Assembly: GCF_002899945.2 (NCBI RefSeq)
Contig: NZ_PPEG02000001.1
Location: forward strand, 434,001 to 498,000
DNA length: 64,000 nucleotides
Source: Chryseobacterium viscerum
GTDB taxonomy: Bacteria; Bacteroidota; Bacteroidia; Flavobacteriales; Weeksellaceae
Direction: 5' to 3'
Positions 9,244 through 17,801 of this stretch are shown piece by piece. The notes beneath the pieces are model-generated. The model did no database searches. It saw only the letters and a program-made list of their open reading frames with translations, and was not told the origin of the DNA. Within the stretch, counting starts at the first letter, position 1. Every line of letters begins with the position of its first letter. Position numbers and translations under genes: made by a program.

Positions 9244-10641
9244 ATGTCAGGACATTACGAAGCTCCGATAAGGGAACCTCTAATTATTGGTCACAAAACT
9301 TATCACGATATCACAGAAGATATTGCACGACCTATCGAAGAAAGAGCAGGTAAATTATGGTGGATCTCATTATATGCTGCGCTAGTTCTCTTTCTCTATG
9401 GATTCGGCTGTATCGCTTATACGATCGGGACAGGTATTGGAGCATGGGGGCTTAACAGAACTATTAACTGGGGTTGGGATATCACCAACTTTGTATGGTG
9501 GGTAGGTATCGGTCACGCCGGAACCTTAATCTCAGCAGTATTATTATTATTTAGACAGAGATGGAGAATGTCTGTAAACAGATCTGCAGAGGCGATGACG
9601 ATCTTTGCGGTTGTACAGGCAGCAATCTTCCCTGTAATTCACATGGGTAGAGTTTGGGTTGGATACTGGGTATTCCCTTTACCAAACCAATTCGGTTCTC
9701 TTTGGGGGAACTTCAACTCTCCTCTACTTTGGGACGTATTTGCGATCTCTACGTATTTCTCAGTATCAACTGTATTCTGGTTCATGGGACTAATCCCTGA
9801 CTTTGCAATGATCAGAGATAGAGCTAAAACTCCTTGGACGAAGAAAATCTATACATTCCTAGCATTCGGTTGGGGTGGTAAAGCAAAACACTGGCAGAGA
9901 TTCGAAGAGCTTTCTTTGGTTCTTGCAGGTTTGGCAACTCCCCTTGTATTCTCGGTACACACAACCGTATCTTTTGACTTCGCAACTTCAGTTATTAAAG
10001 GATGGCACTCTACAATCTACCCTCCTTACTTCGTAGCTGGTGCGATCTTCTCAGGATTCGCAATGGTACAGACTCTATTGTTGATTGCTAGAAAAGTGTG
10101 TCACTTAGAAGAATATATCACAATGTATCATATCGAAATTATGAACATCGTAATCGTTCTTACAGGTGGTATGGTAACGGTAGCTTATGCTACTGAATAT
10201 TTCATCGGATGGTACTCAGGATCTAGATTTGAAGATTTTACATATCTTTCTCCAGGTGCTGCAGTAGGACCTTACTGGTGGGCATTCTGGGCACTAATTA
10301 CTTGTAACTTGATTGTTCCTGCATTATTCTGGTTCAAGAGAGTAAGAACAAATATTATTGCTACATTTATTATCGCGTTAATTATTAACATCGGTATGTG
10401 GTTTGAACGTTTTGATATCATCGTTATCAACCTTTCAAGAGATTACTTACCAGGATCTTGGACTATGTTTAAGCCAACGATCATTGATGTGGGTGTATAT
10501 TTAGGAACAATCGGATTCTTCTCTGTATTATTCTTACTATACGCAAGAACATTCCCTGTAATTGCACAGGCTGAATTAAAATCGATTCTGAAAATTTCAG
10601 GTGAAACTTATAAAGCAAAAGAAGGAGATGAGCACCACTAA
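9244..10641 (+). CDS. actC: Alternative complex III subunit C, NrfD-like quinol-oxidising membrane subunit
   Basis: A 465-residue membrane protein of the NrfD/PsrC family with about ten helices (for example 42-64, 83-105, 118-140, 160-182, 218-240, 257-280, 297-320, 338-358, 366-386 and 415-438). In the known complex this subunit contains a quinol-binding site near the periplasmic face. The last 14 bases overlap the actD start, indicating translational coupling. ActF in the same operon is a shorter relative of this fold. Confidence 0.94.
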   Translation: MSGHYEAPIREPLIIGHKTYHDITEDIARPIEERAGKLWWISLYAALVLFLYGFGCIAYTIGTGIGAWGLNRTINWGWDITNFVWWVGIGHAGTLISAVLLLFRQRWRMSVNRSAEAMTIFAVVQAAIFPVIHMGRVWVGYWVFPLPNQFGSLWGNFNSPLLWDVFAISTYFSVSTVFWFMGLIPDFAMIRDRAKTPWTKKIYTFLAFGWGGKAKHWQRFEELSLVLAGLATPLVFSVHTTVSFDFATSVIKGWHSTIYPPYFVAGAIFSGFAMVQTLLLIARKVCHLEEYITMYHIEIMNIVIVLTGGMVTVAYATEYFIGWYSGSRFEDFTYLSPGAAVGPYWWAFWALITCNLIVPALFWFKRVRTNIIATFIIALIINIGMWFERFDIIVINLSRDYLPGSWTMFKPTIIDVGVYLGTIGFFSVLFLLYARTFPVIAQAELKSILKISGETYKAKEGDEHH

Positions 10642-11149
10642 AATTGTATACGGACTTTATGCTGACGACGACGATTTAATGAACGGCGTTAAAGCATTCA
10701 ACGATAAAGGAATCGCAATAAACGAGGTTTATACTCCGTTTCCGGTTCACGGACTAGACAAAGCTTTAGGGTTAAAGAAAACGAGAATTTCTGATGCTGC
10801 TTTCTTCTATGCTCTTTATGGTGTTACGATCGGTGCTACGGTTACCTGGTATGTAATGAATCATGACTGGCCTCAGAATATTGGTGGTAAACCAGCTTTT
10901 GACTGGGCTCACAATATGCCTGCATTCGTAGTTCCTATGTTTGAATTGATGGTATTCTGTGCTGCTCACATGATGTCTTTAACTTTCTTAGTTAGAAACA
11001 AAATGTATCCAGGGGCTCCAGCTCAGAACCCAGATCCAAGAACTACTGATGATAAATTCATGATGGAATTTGTAACTGAAGATGTAGAATCTGTAAAACA
11101 GTTGCTTATTGAAACTGGAGTTGAAGAAATAACTGTTAAAGACGCTTAA
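10628..11149 (+). CDS. actD: Alternative complex III subunit D (DUF3341)
   Basis: A small membrane subunit with two helices (about 59-80 and 97-120) in a DUF3341-type protein (IVYGLYADDDDLMNGVKAF at the N-terminus). I chose ATG at 10628 rather than an in-frame ATG at 10601. The protein then begins MSTTKIVYG, as in the family, and the longer version would overlap the actC C-terminus by 41 bases. The remaining 14-base overlap with actC suggests coupled translation. It ends one base before actE. Confidence 0.92.
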   Translation: MSTTKIVYGLYADDDDLMNGVKAFNDKGIAINEVYTPFPVHGLDKALGLKKTRISDAAFFYALYGVTIGATVTWYVMNHDWPQNIGGKPAFDWAHNMPAFVVPMFELMVFCAAHMMSLTFLVRNKMYPGAPAQNPDPRTTDDKFMMEFVTEDVESVKQLLIETGVEEITVKDA

Positions 11150-11150
11150 A

Positions 11151-11840
11151 ATGAAAAAGAATGTATTAAAAATTACAGCAGTTTTAGGTTTAACAACAGT
11201 TTTACTTAACTCTTGCGGTCCAAAAGAAAATACACCATTGGTATACTTCCCGGATATGTATTTTCCGGTAGCTTATGATCCATTGATGAAAGCGCAGGAT
11301 GCTTATTCAGATCATGAAAATGAAATTCCCGCTTTTGTTAAAAATAATGGAGCTACAGGTCTTTCTCCCGTAGAAGGATCAGTTCCTCAGAATAAGGACG
11401 GAGTTTTTGAAGAAAGTTTATTACCAAAGAATGTTGACCAGTACAACGCAGGATATGATGCTTCTAAAAAGCTTAATGCTTCTCCTCTAAACCCAGCGAA
11501 TGCTGCTAAGGATATTGAAAGAGGAAAAGTATTGTTTGATCATACTTGTGCTGCATGTCACGGAACAGGAGGTGATGGACAAGGACCTATCGTACAAAGT
11601 GGAGCATTCTCCGGAGTGCCAAACTATGCTGACAGAGAAATTACTGTAGGATCTGTTCATTATGTATTAACAAACGGTAGAAATGCAATGGGATCTTATG
11701 CGGGACAATTGAACGCAGGAGACAGATGGAGAGTAGCAATGTATGTGATGAGTGCCTTCAAAAAAGGAGCAGCAGCACCGGCAGCAGCTACAGCGGCGGC
11801 ACCAGCAAAAACTGAAACGACTACCGAAACTAAAAAATAA
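11151..11840 (+). CDS. actE: Alternative complex III subunit E, monohaem cytochrome c lipoprotein
   Basis: A lipoprotein signal peptide ends at LLNSC (C22). The mature part has a cytochrome c domain with CAACH at 133-137, followed by GTGGDGQGP. The C-terminus is a low-complexity Ala/Pro/Thr tail (about 205-229). In alternative complex III, ActE is the mobile or docking haem subunit that hands electrons on. It lies one base after actD and eight bases before actF. Confidence 0.93.
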   Translation: MKKNVLKITAVLGLTTVLLNSCGPKENTPLVYFPDMYFPVAYDPLMKAQDAYSDHENEIPAFVKNNGATGLSPVEGSVPQNKDGVFEESLLPKNVDQYNAGYDASKKLNASPLNPANAAKDIERGKVLFDHTCAACHGTGGDGQGPIVQSGAFSGVPNYADREITVGSVHYVLTNGRNAMGSYAGQLNAGDRWRVAMYVMSAFKKGAAAPAAATAAAPAKTETTTETKK

Positions 11841-11848
11841 GAAAAGAA

Positions 11849-13180
11849 ATGTATAGTTTTTCACCAAAATTAAAATCAACTTCTATAATACTTCTTGTTG
11901 TAGGTTTAGTTCTTTTCGGTATTGGTTTCTTTTTGAACAAAGGAATTTCTACTGAGAAAATAGAACAAATGATGGAAGCTGTTCATGCTTCAGGTCACGA
12001 CGCTCCTACACACTCAAGTGAAATGGTGGGACCTCAGGATCACGCAGCTCATTTAGAGCATACTGAGCTTCAGGTTCACAACCAGCCATTGGCATCGCTG
12101 CACTTTGTAGCTGTCTTTTTCTTTGGAGTAAGTTGCGCTGTACTGTTTTTCTACTGTATTCAGCACGCAGCTCACGCAGGATGGCCAATTATCATCACAA
12201 GAGTAATGGAAGCCATCGCTTCTTATATTCCTTATGGAGGGGCTATCTTGATTATCATGATGATCTTAAACATCACTCATAATGGTCATTTATTCCACTG
12301 GATGGACCCTGAATTGACAAACCCGGATTCTCCGCATTTTGATGTGATCTTATTCGAAAAGAAAAGATTCTTAAATATTCCTTTCTATGCTATCAGAACG
12401 ATCATTTACGTAGCAGGTGCTTCTTTCTTCGCATGGAAATTGAAAGCTCAGTCTAAAAAAGTAGATGAGACTAAATCTAAAGTTGAATATCAATTCCTTT
12501 ACAGATGGGCAGTAGGATATATCGCATTCTTCGGATTTGCTTCTGCAGCTTGGGCTTGGGACTGGTTGATGTCTATTGACCCTCACTGGTATTCTACAAT
12601 GTATATCTGGTATTCAATGGTTAGCTGCCTTTCAAGTGGTATTGCTGTAATCATTCTATTAAGTGTTTATCTTAAGAAAAATGGTTTCTTACCACAGTTC
12701 AATGACAACCACTTACACGATTTAGGAGTTTTCCTTTTCGCAACAAGTATGCTTTGGACATATACATGGTTTGCACAGTTCATGCTATACTGGTATGCAA
12801 ACGTTCCGGAAGAGGTAAATTACTTCTTCGGAAGATTCCAACACTATGGTACTACATTCTTACCAATGCTGATTGTAAACTTCTTATTACCATTATTGGT
12901 ACTAGTGAGCAGCAGCATCAAGAGAAATTACAAAGTAGTAACAGTAATGGCTGTTGTAGTTATTTTAGGTCACCTTTTAGATTACTTCAATATGGTAATG
13001 CCGGGAACGGTAGGCCCATACTGGAAAACTCCTGAAGTGTTCTTATTAATTGTTGGAGCTGTATTATTTGTTGGAGGATTGTTTATGTTTACTGTACTTT
13101 CAGCTTTATCTAAACTGAAGTTGATCCCTACAGGAAACCCTTACCTACACGAATCTGAAATTTATGAGTATCCTTTCTAA
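11849..13180 (+). CDS. actF: Alternative complex III subunit F, membrane subunit
   Basis: The last gene of the operon, 443 residues with about ten helices, related to the NrfD fold of ActC. A His-rich periplasmic segment lies near 45-75 (HASGHDAPTHSS, HAAHLEHTELQVHNQ). WAWDWLMSIDPHWYST at about 233-248 is a family hallmark. A strong terminator follows directly; no cytochrome oxidase genes are linked here, unlike in many Bacteroidota. Confidence 0.93.
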   Translation: MYSFSPKLKSTSIILLVVGLVLFGIGFFLNKGISTEKIEQMMEAVHASGHDAPTHSSEMVGPQDHAAHLEHTELQVHNQPLASLHFVAVFFFGVSCAVLFFYCIQHAAHAGWPIIITRVMEAIASYIPYGGAILIIMMILNITHNGHLFHWMDPELTNPDSPHFDVILFEKKRFLNIPFYAIRTIIYVAGASFFAWKLKAQSKKVDETKSKVEYQFLYRWAVGYIAFFGFASAAWAWDWLMSIDPHWYSTMYIWYSMVSCLSSGIAVIILLSVYLKKNGFLPQFNDNHLHDLGVFLFATSMLWTYTWFAQFMLYWYANVPEEVNYFFGRFQHYGTTFLPMLIVNFLLPLLVLVSSSIKRNYKVVTVMAVVVILGHLLDYFNMVMPGTVGPYWKTPEVFLLIVGAVLFVGGLFMFTVLSALSKLKLIPTGNPYLHESEIYEYPF

Positions 13181-13204
13181 GGACTTGTAACAAAATAAAA
13201 TTAT

Positions 13205-13240
13205 AAAAGACTGATTGTTAAACAATCAGTCTTTTTTTTT
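13205..13240 (+). terminator. Rho-independent terminator of the act operon
   Basis: A perfect 12-base stem, AAGACTGATTGT / ACAATCAGTCTT, is followed by nine T residues. It marks the end of the six-gene act operon. Confidence 0.93.
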
Positions 13241-13318
13241 GCACATTAATCACCAGGCAACCTTTCTGAACTTTTTGCGTCTCTATAATGAGATGACCAA
13301 CTAAACCAAATTCTTATT

Positions 13319-14335
13319 ATGAAAACAAAATTTTTCCTTTACTCGCTATTCATATTCCTGTTCGGCTTGATCCAGGCTCAGACAATCACTTTCGTTTCTG
13401 AAAAAAACAATCAGCCTCTTCCAAGAGTTTCGGTGTTTGGAAAAGACGGAAGCATACTCGCTTTTTCTGATATCGACGGAAAAATTGATAAACAGGCATT
13501 ATCTCCGGCTCAGGAAAAATTCCAGCTTGTTTATAATAATTTTCCAGTGGCCACACTATCCTATTCAGACTTTGATCAGCCTGTCATTAAAATCAACGAT
13601 CAGGTAAAGGAAATTGAAACCGTGGTTATCAAAAATAATAAACCGGCTAAATACATTCTCATCAAAGGAAATTTTAACGCCTATGTAACGGTAAACAATA
13701 AACTGAATAGTTATACTGATGGAATTGTAACCTATATTTTTGATAATAAATCCAAAAAACTGAAAAGCACCAATGTTGAACAATACAGAGTTTTCAGACT
13801 GACAGATTCTAAAAATGAGAAAAAGGAGACCTCTTCATGGGATTATGGCAATTCTCTTCAGCTCCCAAAACTTAAAAATGTAGGAAATCCCGAAGACTAT
13901 AAAACAAAGAGAAATACCATTAAAGAATTAAAAGGCGAACGTAAAGATCAGATCGAAGTAACGGATGCTGCCCTTCAGGAAAAAGAATTTTCATTATTTG
14001 GATTTCGATTCTATGACATCAGAACCATCCTGAATATGTCTTTCGAAAAAGGATCAGAAAAAACACTGAAGGATTTCCTGGAATATAACGAAGTAGCTTT
14101 TGTAAAGCTGAAACACAAAAGCGAGCCAGATTACAACCAGATCATTCTGTATAACAATTTTTATCCTACAGAACTTAGCTTCAGCAATGACAATGATGTT
14201 GAGAAAGTAAAATTTGATAAAGACAACAGCAATTACAAAATACCCTACTGGCAAGATCCTTCATTCCCCAATATGCAGACTATTTTCAGCAGCTTTTTCA
14301 AAGGAGAGCTAAAAGAGCAGCCTAAAAAACAGTAA
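13319..14335 (+). CDS. Secreted protein with carboxypeptidase-regulatory-like N-terminus, unknown function
   Basis: A signal peptide (about 1-20, ending IQAQ) is followed by a short beta domain at about 22-100. Its pattern (PLPRVSVFGKDGSILAFSDIDGKID) is that of carboxypeptidase-regulatory / CarboxypepD_reg-like domains common in Bacteroidota envelope proteins. The rest (about 105-338) is Lys-rich and I do not recognise it. It has no lipobox and no sorting domain, so a periplasmic location is most likely. It stands alone between the act terminator and the lipoprotein-apt pair. Confidence 0.7.
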   Translation: MKTKFFLYSLFIFLFGLIQAQTITFVSEKNNQPLPRVSVFGKDGSILAFSDIDGKIDKQALSPAQEKFQLVYNNFPVATLSYSDFDQPVIKINDQVKEIETVVIKNNKPAKYILIKGNFNAYVTVNNKLNSYTDGIVTYIFDNKSKKLKSTNVEQYRVFRLTDSKNEKKETSSWDYGNSLQLPKLKNVGNPEDYKTKRNTIKELKGERKDQIEVTDAALQEKEFSLFGFRFYDIRTILNMSFEKGSEKTLKDFLEYNEVAFVKLKHKSEPDYNQIILYNNFYPTELSFSNDNDVEKVKFDKDNSNYKIPYWQDPSFPNMQTIFSSFFKGELKEQPKKQ

Positions 14336-14444
14336 TACGCTCTAAATGAATATAAAAACAGCATGGAGATTTCCGGGAGAAATAATAAAATAAGCTTGAA
14401 AACATAAAGTAAAAAATAAAATCCAGTATTAATAAAGGTTTTAT

Positions 14445-14452
14445 TAAATTTG
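14445..14452 (+). promoter_or_regulatory. -7 box upstream of the lipoprotein-apt pair
   Basis: TAAATTTG is a full match to the Bacteroidota -7 box, 17 bases before the lipoprotein start. No convincing -33 TTG was seen. Confidence 0.5.
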
Positions 14453-14469
14453 CAACAAACCAAATAAAA

Positions 14470-15669
14470 ATGAAAAAGTTTTCTTTTCTACTTGTTTTCA
14501 GTCTGTTGCTTTTTACAGCATGTAAGAAAGATCATGTAGATGCTACGAATACTAAAACACTGCAGTCAAGTATCAATGATATGACTTCCAGTTTACCTAC
14601 CATTAAGCAGATTAAGTTTAATGAAGCTCTTTATATCCTTAAAACATTTGGTGTAGAAGCTGATGGCGATATCAATGAGCTAAAAGCGCTTGGAAAATTG
14701 ATCAACGGGAAAAAAGTTCCCGAAGTTATGGCACTTGCAGATGAAGTTGCACAGAAAAACGGAATAGAATGGGCAAGTACTGACCCACCATCGCTTGGAG
14801 AAATGAATATCTTCGGGGATGATAAAGCCAAAGAAAGCGATCCTAATGACGTTAAGGCAGGCTCATTAACCCTTATTACAACCCCTACAGGAGATGATGG
14901 ATCTGGAGCTGCTACGGCAATTCAGATTGTTCCAAGACTTGTGGATGCGGCTGGAAAACCTGTAGCCTTCACCGGAGCAGGTCTGGAAGCTACATTGGAA
15001 GTCTTCAGTAACGGAGTGAGACTTGCTACGGCAAAGAACCTGATGCAGGATAATAATTTTAAAGGATTCAACTTAAAGTTCTCCTCTATTCCTGCGGCAA
15101 AAGTAGTGGACAACAAAATTGATATCACAGTTTCTGTAAAAACAACTGCAAAGACTTTCAAAATGTCAAAAATCGGGCTTGATGTAAATGCAGCCGCTCT
15201 GAAAGTTCCTGCAGTTCCAAAAACGGATACAACCGCTGTAACGGAACAGCCAAGTGCTGTGATAGATCCAAATAATCCATCAGCGACTCCCGGAACCACT
15301 ACAGATCCAGCAACAGCGACTCCTACAGCTCCTGCTGCTCCAAAACAGCCAACTGCAGATCCTAAAAATACAGTAAACAAATTTTTGAACAATGTAAGTT
15401 CACAGAACCTGAAAGCAGCTTATGAAACAGCCAGCAATCCAAGCTGGGGAAGTTATGAGTCTTTCTCAAACCCAACTTCAGGTTTCGGATCTGTGAAAAA
15501 TGTAAGTGTGAAAAATATTACAACAAACGGAGCCACTGCAAACGGGGCTAGTGTAAACGCCACTTATGATGTAACGGATAAAAGCGGTAAGACGACTTCT
15601 TTAAAAGTAACTTTCGGGCTTAAAAATGTAAACGGAGACTGGAAAATTTCCAGCTATAAAATCAATTAA
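14470..15669 (+). CDS. Lipoprotein with Pro/Thr-rich linker and NTF2-like C-terminal domain
   Basis: A lipoprotein signal peptide ends LLFTAC (C18). The N-terminal half (about 20-245) is a mixed domain I cannot name. A low-complexity Pro/Thr/Ala linker covers about 246-300. The last 100 residues (NKFLNNVSSQNLKAAYETA... NVNGDWKISSYKIN) look like an NTF2/DUF4878-type domain, common in lipoproteins. It ends three bases before apt and probably shares its transcript, though no functional link is apparent. Confidence 0.72.
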   Translation: MKKFSFLLVFSLLLFTACKKDHVDATNTKTLQSSINDMTSSLPTIKQIKFNEALYILKTFGVEADGDINELKALGKLINGKKVPEVMALADEVAQKNGIEWASTDPPSLGEMNIFGDDKAKESDPNDVKAGSLTLITTPTGDDGSGAATAIQIVPRLVDAAGKPVAFTGAGLEATLEVFSNGVRLATAKNLMQDNNFKGFNLKFSSIPAAKVVDNKIDITVSVKTTAKTFKMSKIGLDVNAAALKVPAVPKTDTTAVTEQPSAVIDPNNPSATPGTTTDPATATPTAPAAPKQPTADPKNTVNKFLNNVSSQNLKAAYETASNPSWGSYESFSNPTSGFGSVKNVSVKNITTNGATANGASVNATYDVTDKSGKTTSLKVTFGLKNVNGDWKISSYKIN

Positions 15670-15672
15670 TAA

Positions 15673-16209
15673 ATGGCTTCAGCAGAACTGATCAAAAAAT
15701 TAGAAGAAACAATTGAAAATATCCCTGATTTTCCGATTCCGGGAATACAGTTCAAGGATATTTCGCCCATCTTTTTAGACCCAAAACTTTACGAAGATGT
15801 TATTGCAGATCTTGTTGCCTTCAGTAAAGGAAAAGTAGATGCAGTCTGCGGAATAGAAAGCCGTGGTTACTTGTTTGGGATCGCCATTGCTGTAGCATTG
15901 GAAGTTCCGTTCATCCTGATCAGAAAAGCAGGAAAACTTCCACCCCCTGTCATTTCAGAAAAATATGACCTGGAATACGGAAGCGCTATTATCGAAACTC
16001 GTGAGGGACAAATAAAACCAGGACAAAGAGTTTTGATTCACGACGATCTTTTAGCAACAGGAGGAACTACTGAAGCAGCAGCAAAACTGGTAGAAAAACA
16101 AGGTGCTACTGTTTCCCAATTCAGCTTCCTTATTGGCCTAAAAGGCCTGAATGGAGATGAAAAACTGAAAAAATTTGGTGCAGAGATCTACCACATTTTA
16201 AATTATTAA
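15673..16209 (+). CDS. apt: Adenine phosphoribosyltransferase
   Basis: Purine salvage: adenine plus PRPP gives AMP and pyrophosphate, in the cytosol. The 178-residue length is normal for the family. The type I PRTase PRPP-binding loop is intact (VLIHDDLLATGGTTEAAA, about 122-139), and the N-terminal family pattern IPDFPIPGIQFKDISPIF is present. It starts three bases after the lipoprotein stop. No terminator follows; instead there is a palindromic repeat. Confidence 0.95.
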   Translation: MASAELIKKLEETIENIPDFPIPGIQFKDISPIFLDPKLYEDVIADLVAFSKGKVDAVCGIESRGYLFGIAIAVALEVPFILIRKAGKLPPPVISEKYDLEYGSAIIETREGQIKPGQRVLIHDDLLATGGTTEAAAKLVEKQGATVSQFSFLIGLKGLNGDEKLKKFGAEIYHILNY

Positions 16210-16233
16210 GAGTTTACCCTAACAATATATTTT

Positions 16234-16288
16234 GACTCCGCTCAGTATGCCAATCAGTACAAAACTGTTTCTCATACTGAGCGGAGTC
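16234..16288. repeat. Palindromic intergenic element (REP-like)
   Basis: A perfect 16-base inverted repeat, GACTCCGCTCAGTATG (16234-16249) and its complement (16273-16288), flanks a 23-base loop. The core GACTCCGCTCAG is more GC-rich than its surroundings. It resembles the dispersed 'CTGAGCGGAGTCGA' elements common between genes in Chryseobacterium-type genomes (recollection, not a search). It lies between apt and the TPR gene and could double as a terminator, but it lacks a T-tract. Confidence 0.75.
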
Positions 16289-16352
16289 GATGCTTTTTGC
16301 AGTAAATAAAAACAAATTCACAACATTTATACAATAATCGCAATAAAGTATT

Positions 16353-16382
16353 TTGTAAATCTCTCAGAAACAATTAAATTTG
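16353..16382 (+). promoter_or_regulatory. Promoter of the TPR-ribH pair
   Basis: TTG at 16353-16355, a 19-base spacer and TAAATTTG at 16375-16382 give a complete Bacteroidota-type promoter, 21 bases before the start codon. Confidence 0.65.
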
Positions 16383-16403
16383 CATTTCAATTTTTAAAAA
16401 CTT

Positions 16404-17111
16404 ATGGCAAAATTGGGAAAGAGTGCTCAAAACGAGCAAGAAGGTAAAGAAACAGTTGAGTTCTTTAAAGACCTTGATAGAGAAGCTTTAAACACTGAAA
16501 GATTTGTTGAAAAATATTCAAAGCCACTAGGTTTTGTATTTGGAGTACTGATTTTGGGAGTTTTAGGATTCTTTGCTTACAAGCAATTTGTAGTTGCTCC
16601 GAAGAACACTGAAGCTGTGAAAAGTTTCCTTTCTGCTCAAAAAAGCCTTGCTGAAGGTAAAGATAAAGACGCTTTGGGAGGAAAATCTGCAGCTAACCCA
16701 GGTTTTATAGGTACAGCTAATGAATATTCTTCAACGGAAATCGGTAAACTTTCTTCTTACAACGCTGGTTTATTAAAATTCAAAGAAGGAAAATATCAGG
16801 AAGCTTATGATCTTTTAGACAAGTTTTCATCTGACAACAAAACATTAGTAGCAATGAAATTCGGAGCTATGGCAGATGCAAAATCAGGTCTTAACAAAAA
16901 CGACGAAGCTTTATCTTTATTAGACAAAGCGGCATCAGCTTCTGACGATCCTTACACAACCTATTACTTCACAAGAAAAGCAGGTATTGTTGCTTTAGGA
17001 TTAAAGAAAAATGCAGAAGCTAAAAAATACTTCTCTGCAATTGACGAGAAATATCAGGACTACGACAACGGAATGTCTGATTCTTATATTGAAATGACTA
17101 AATATTACTAA
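16404..17111 (+). CDS. Membrane-anchored tetratricopeptide-repeat protein (YfgM-like)
   Basis: A charged cytoplasmic N-terminus is followed by one membrane helix (about 45-65, LGFVFGVLILGVLGFFAYK). The rest is helical TPR-like (for example YNAGLLKFKEGKYQEAYDLLDKF near 120-142 and a second unit near 175-195). The layout resembles YfgM-type periplasmic chaperone or ancillary proteins, which assist Sec-exported proteins; that role is inferred. It is three bases upstream of ribH, with which it shares a promoter and terminator. Confidence 0.8.
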   Translation: MAKLGKSAQNEQEGKETVEFFKDLDREALNTERFVEKYSKPLGFVFGVLILGVLGFFAYKQFVVAPKNTEAVKSFLSAQKSLAEGKDKDALGGKSAANPGFIGTANEYSSTEIGKLSSYNAGLLKFKEGKYQEAYDLLDKFSSDNKTLVAMKFGAMADAKSGLNKNDEALSLLDKAASASDDPYTTYYFTRKAGIVALGLKKNAEAKKYFSAIDEKYQDYDNGMSDSYIEMTKYY

Positions 17112-17114
17112 AAA

Positions 17115-17633
17115 ATGGCAACAGTTAATCTTTCGGATTACAAGCCACTTCATATAACTAATGCCGAAGAATTTTCTATCGGCATTGTTTTTTCTGAGTG
17201 GAATGATTTTGTAACGTACAATCTTCGTGATGCAGCTTTGGAAATTCTTGAAAAAGAAGGCGTAAAACCTGAAAACATCAAACTTTTCCCTGTTCCCGGA
17301 GCTTTTGAATTAAACTATGCAAGCATGCAGCTTTGCAAAGAGAGAAAATATGACGCAGTAATCTCTATAGGATGTGTAATCCGCGGAGAAACGCCTCATT
17401 TCGATTATGTATGTTCTGCAGTAGCACAGGGAATCAAAGACTGTAACATCATGACGGATACTCCAACTATTTTCTGCGTATTGACAGATGATACAAAAGA
17501 ACAATCTATCGCTAGAAGCGGTGGTGATCTTGGAAATAAAGGAGTAGAAGCAGCTGTAACAGCTCTAAGAATGATTGATTTCAAAAAGAAATTATCTGAT
17601 AAAAAAGGAAACATCGGTTTCGGACATTCTTAA
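17115..17633 (+). CDS. ribH: 6,7-dimethyl-8-ribityllumazine synthase
   Basis: The penultimate step of riboflavin synthesis: condensation of 5-amino-6-ribitylamino-uracil with dihydroxybutanone phosphate. Family motifs are intact: VPGAFELNYASM (substrate loop), IGCVIRGETPHFDYV with the catalytic His, and GNKGVEAA near the C-terminus. The length of 172 residues is normal. No other rib gene is nearby; the TPR gene precedes it in the same transcript, and a terminator follows. Confidence 0.95.
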   Translation: MATVNLSDYKPLHITNAEEFSIGIVFSEWNDFVTYNLRDAALEILEKEGVKPENIKLFPVPGAFELNYASMQLCKERKYDAVISIGCVIRGETPHFDYVCSAVAQGIKDCNIMTDTPTIFCVLTDDTKEQSIARSGGDLGNKGVEAAVTALRMIDFKKKLSDKKGNIGFGHS

Positions 17634-17661
17634 CCGAAGATCAACCTTAACCAACACATAG

Positions 17662-17690
17662 GGACTATTTTTTAATAGTCCTTTTTTATT
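17662..17690 (+). terminator. Rho-independent terminator after ribH
   Basis: The stem GGACTATT / AATAGTCC with a TTTT loop is followed by a T-rich tract. Confidence 0.88.
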
Positions 17691-17768
17691 GGGATAATTT
17701 TAAATCTAAAATCTCATTAATAAACAGGATGTTTTTGTTTTTTTCCATCAAAAGTTCTGTACAAAAAC

Positions 17769-17776
17769 TATCTTTG
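17769..17776 (+). promoter_or_regulatory. -7 box upstream of the LTA-synthase-like gene
   Basis: TATCTTTG matches the Bacteroidota -7 box, 25 bases before the start codon. No well-spaced TTG was found. Confidence 0.45.
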
Positions 17777-17801
17777 TGAAACTAATATAGACAGTCAATA
17801 C

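Noticed and set aside
10601..10627. Earlier ATG for actD
   Set aside because: It lies inside the actC C-terminus; the second ATG gives the conserved family start and a normal short overlap.
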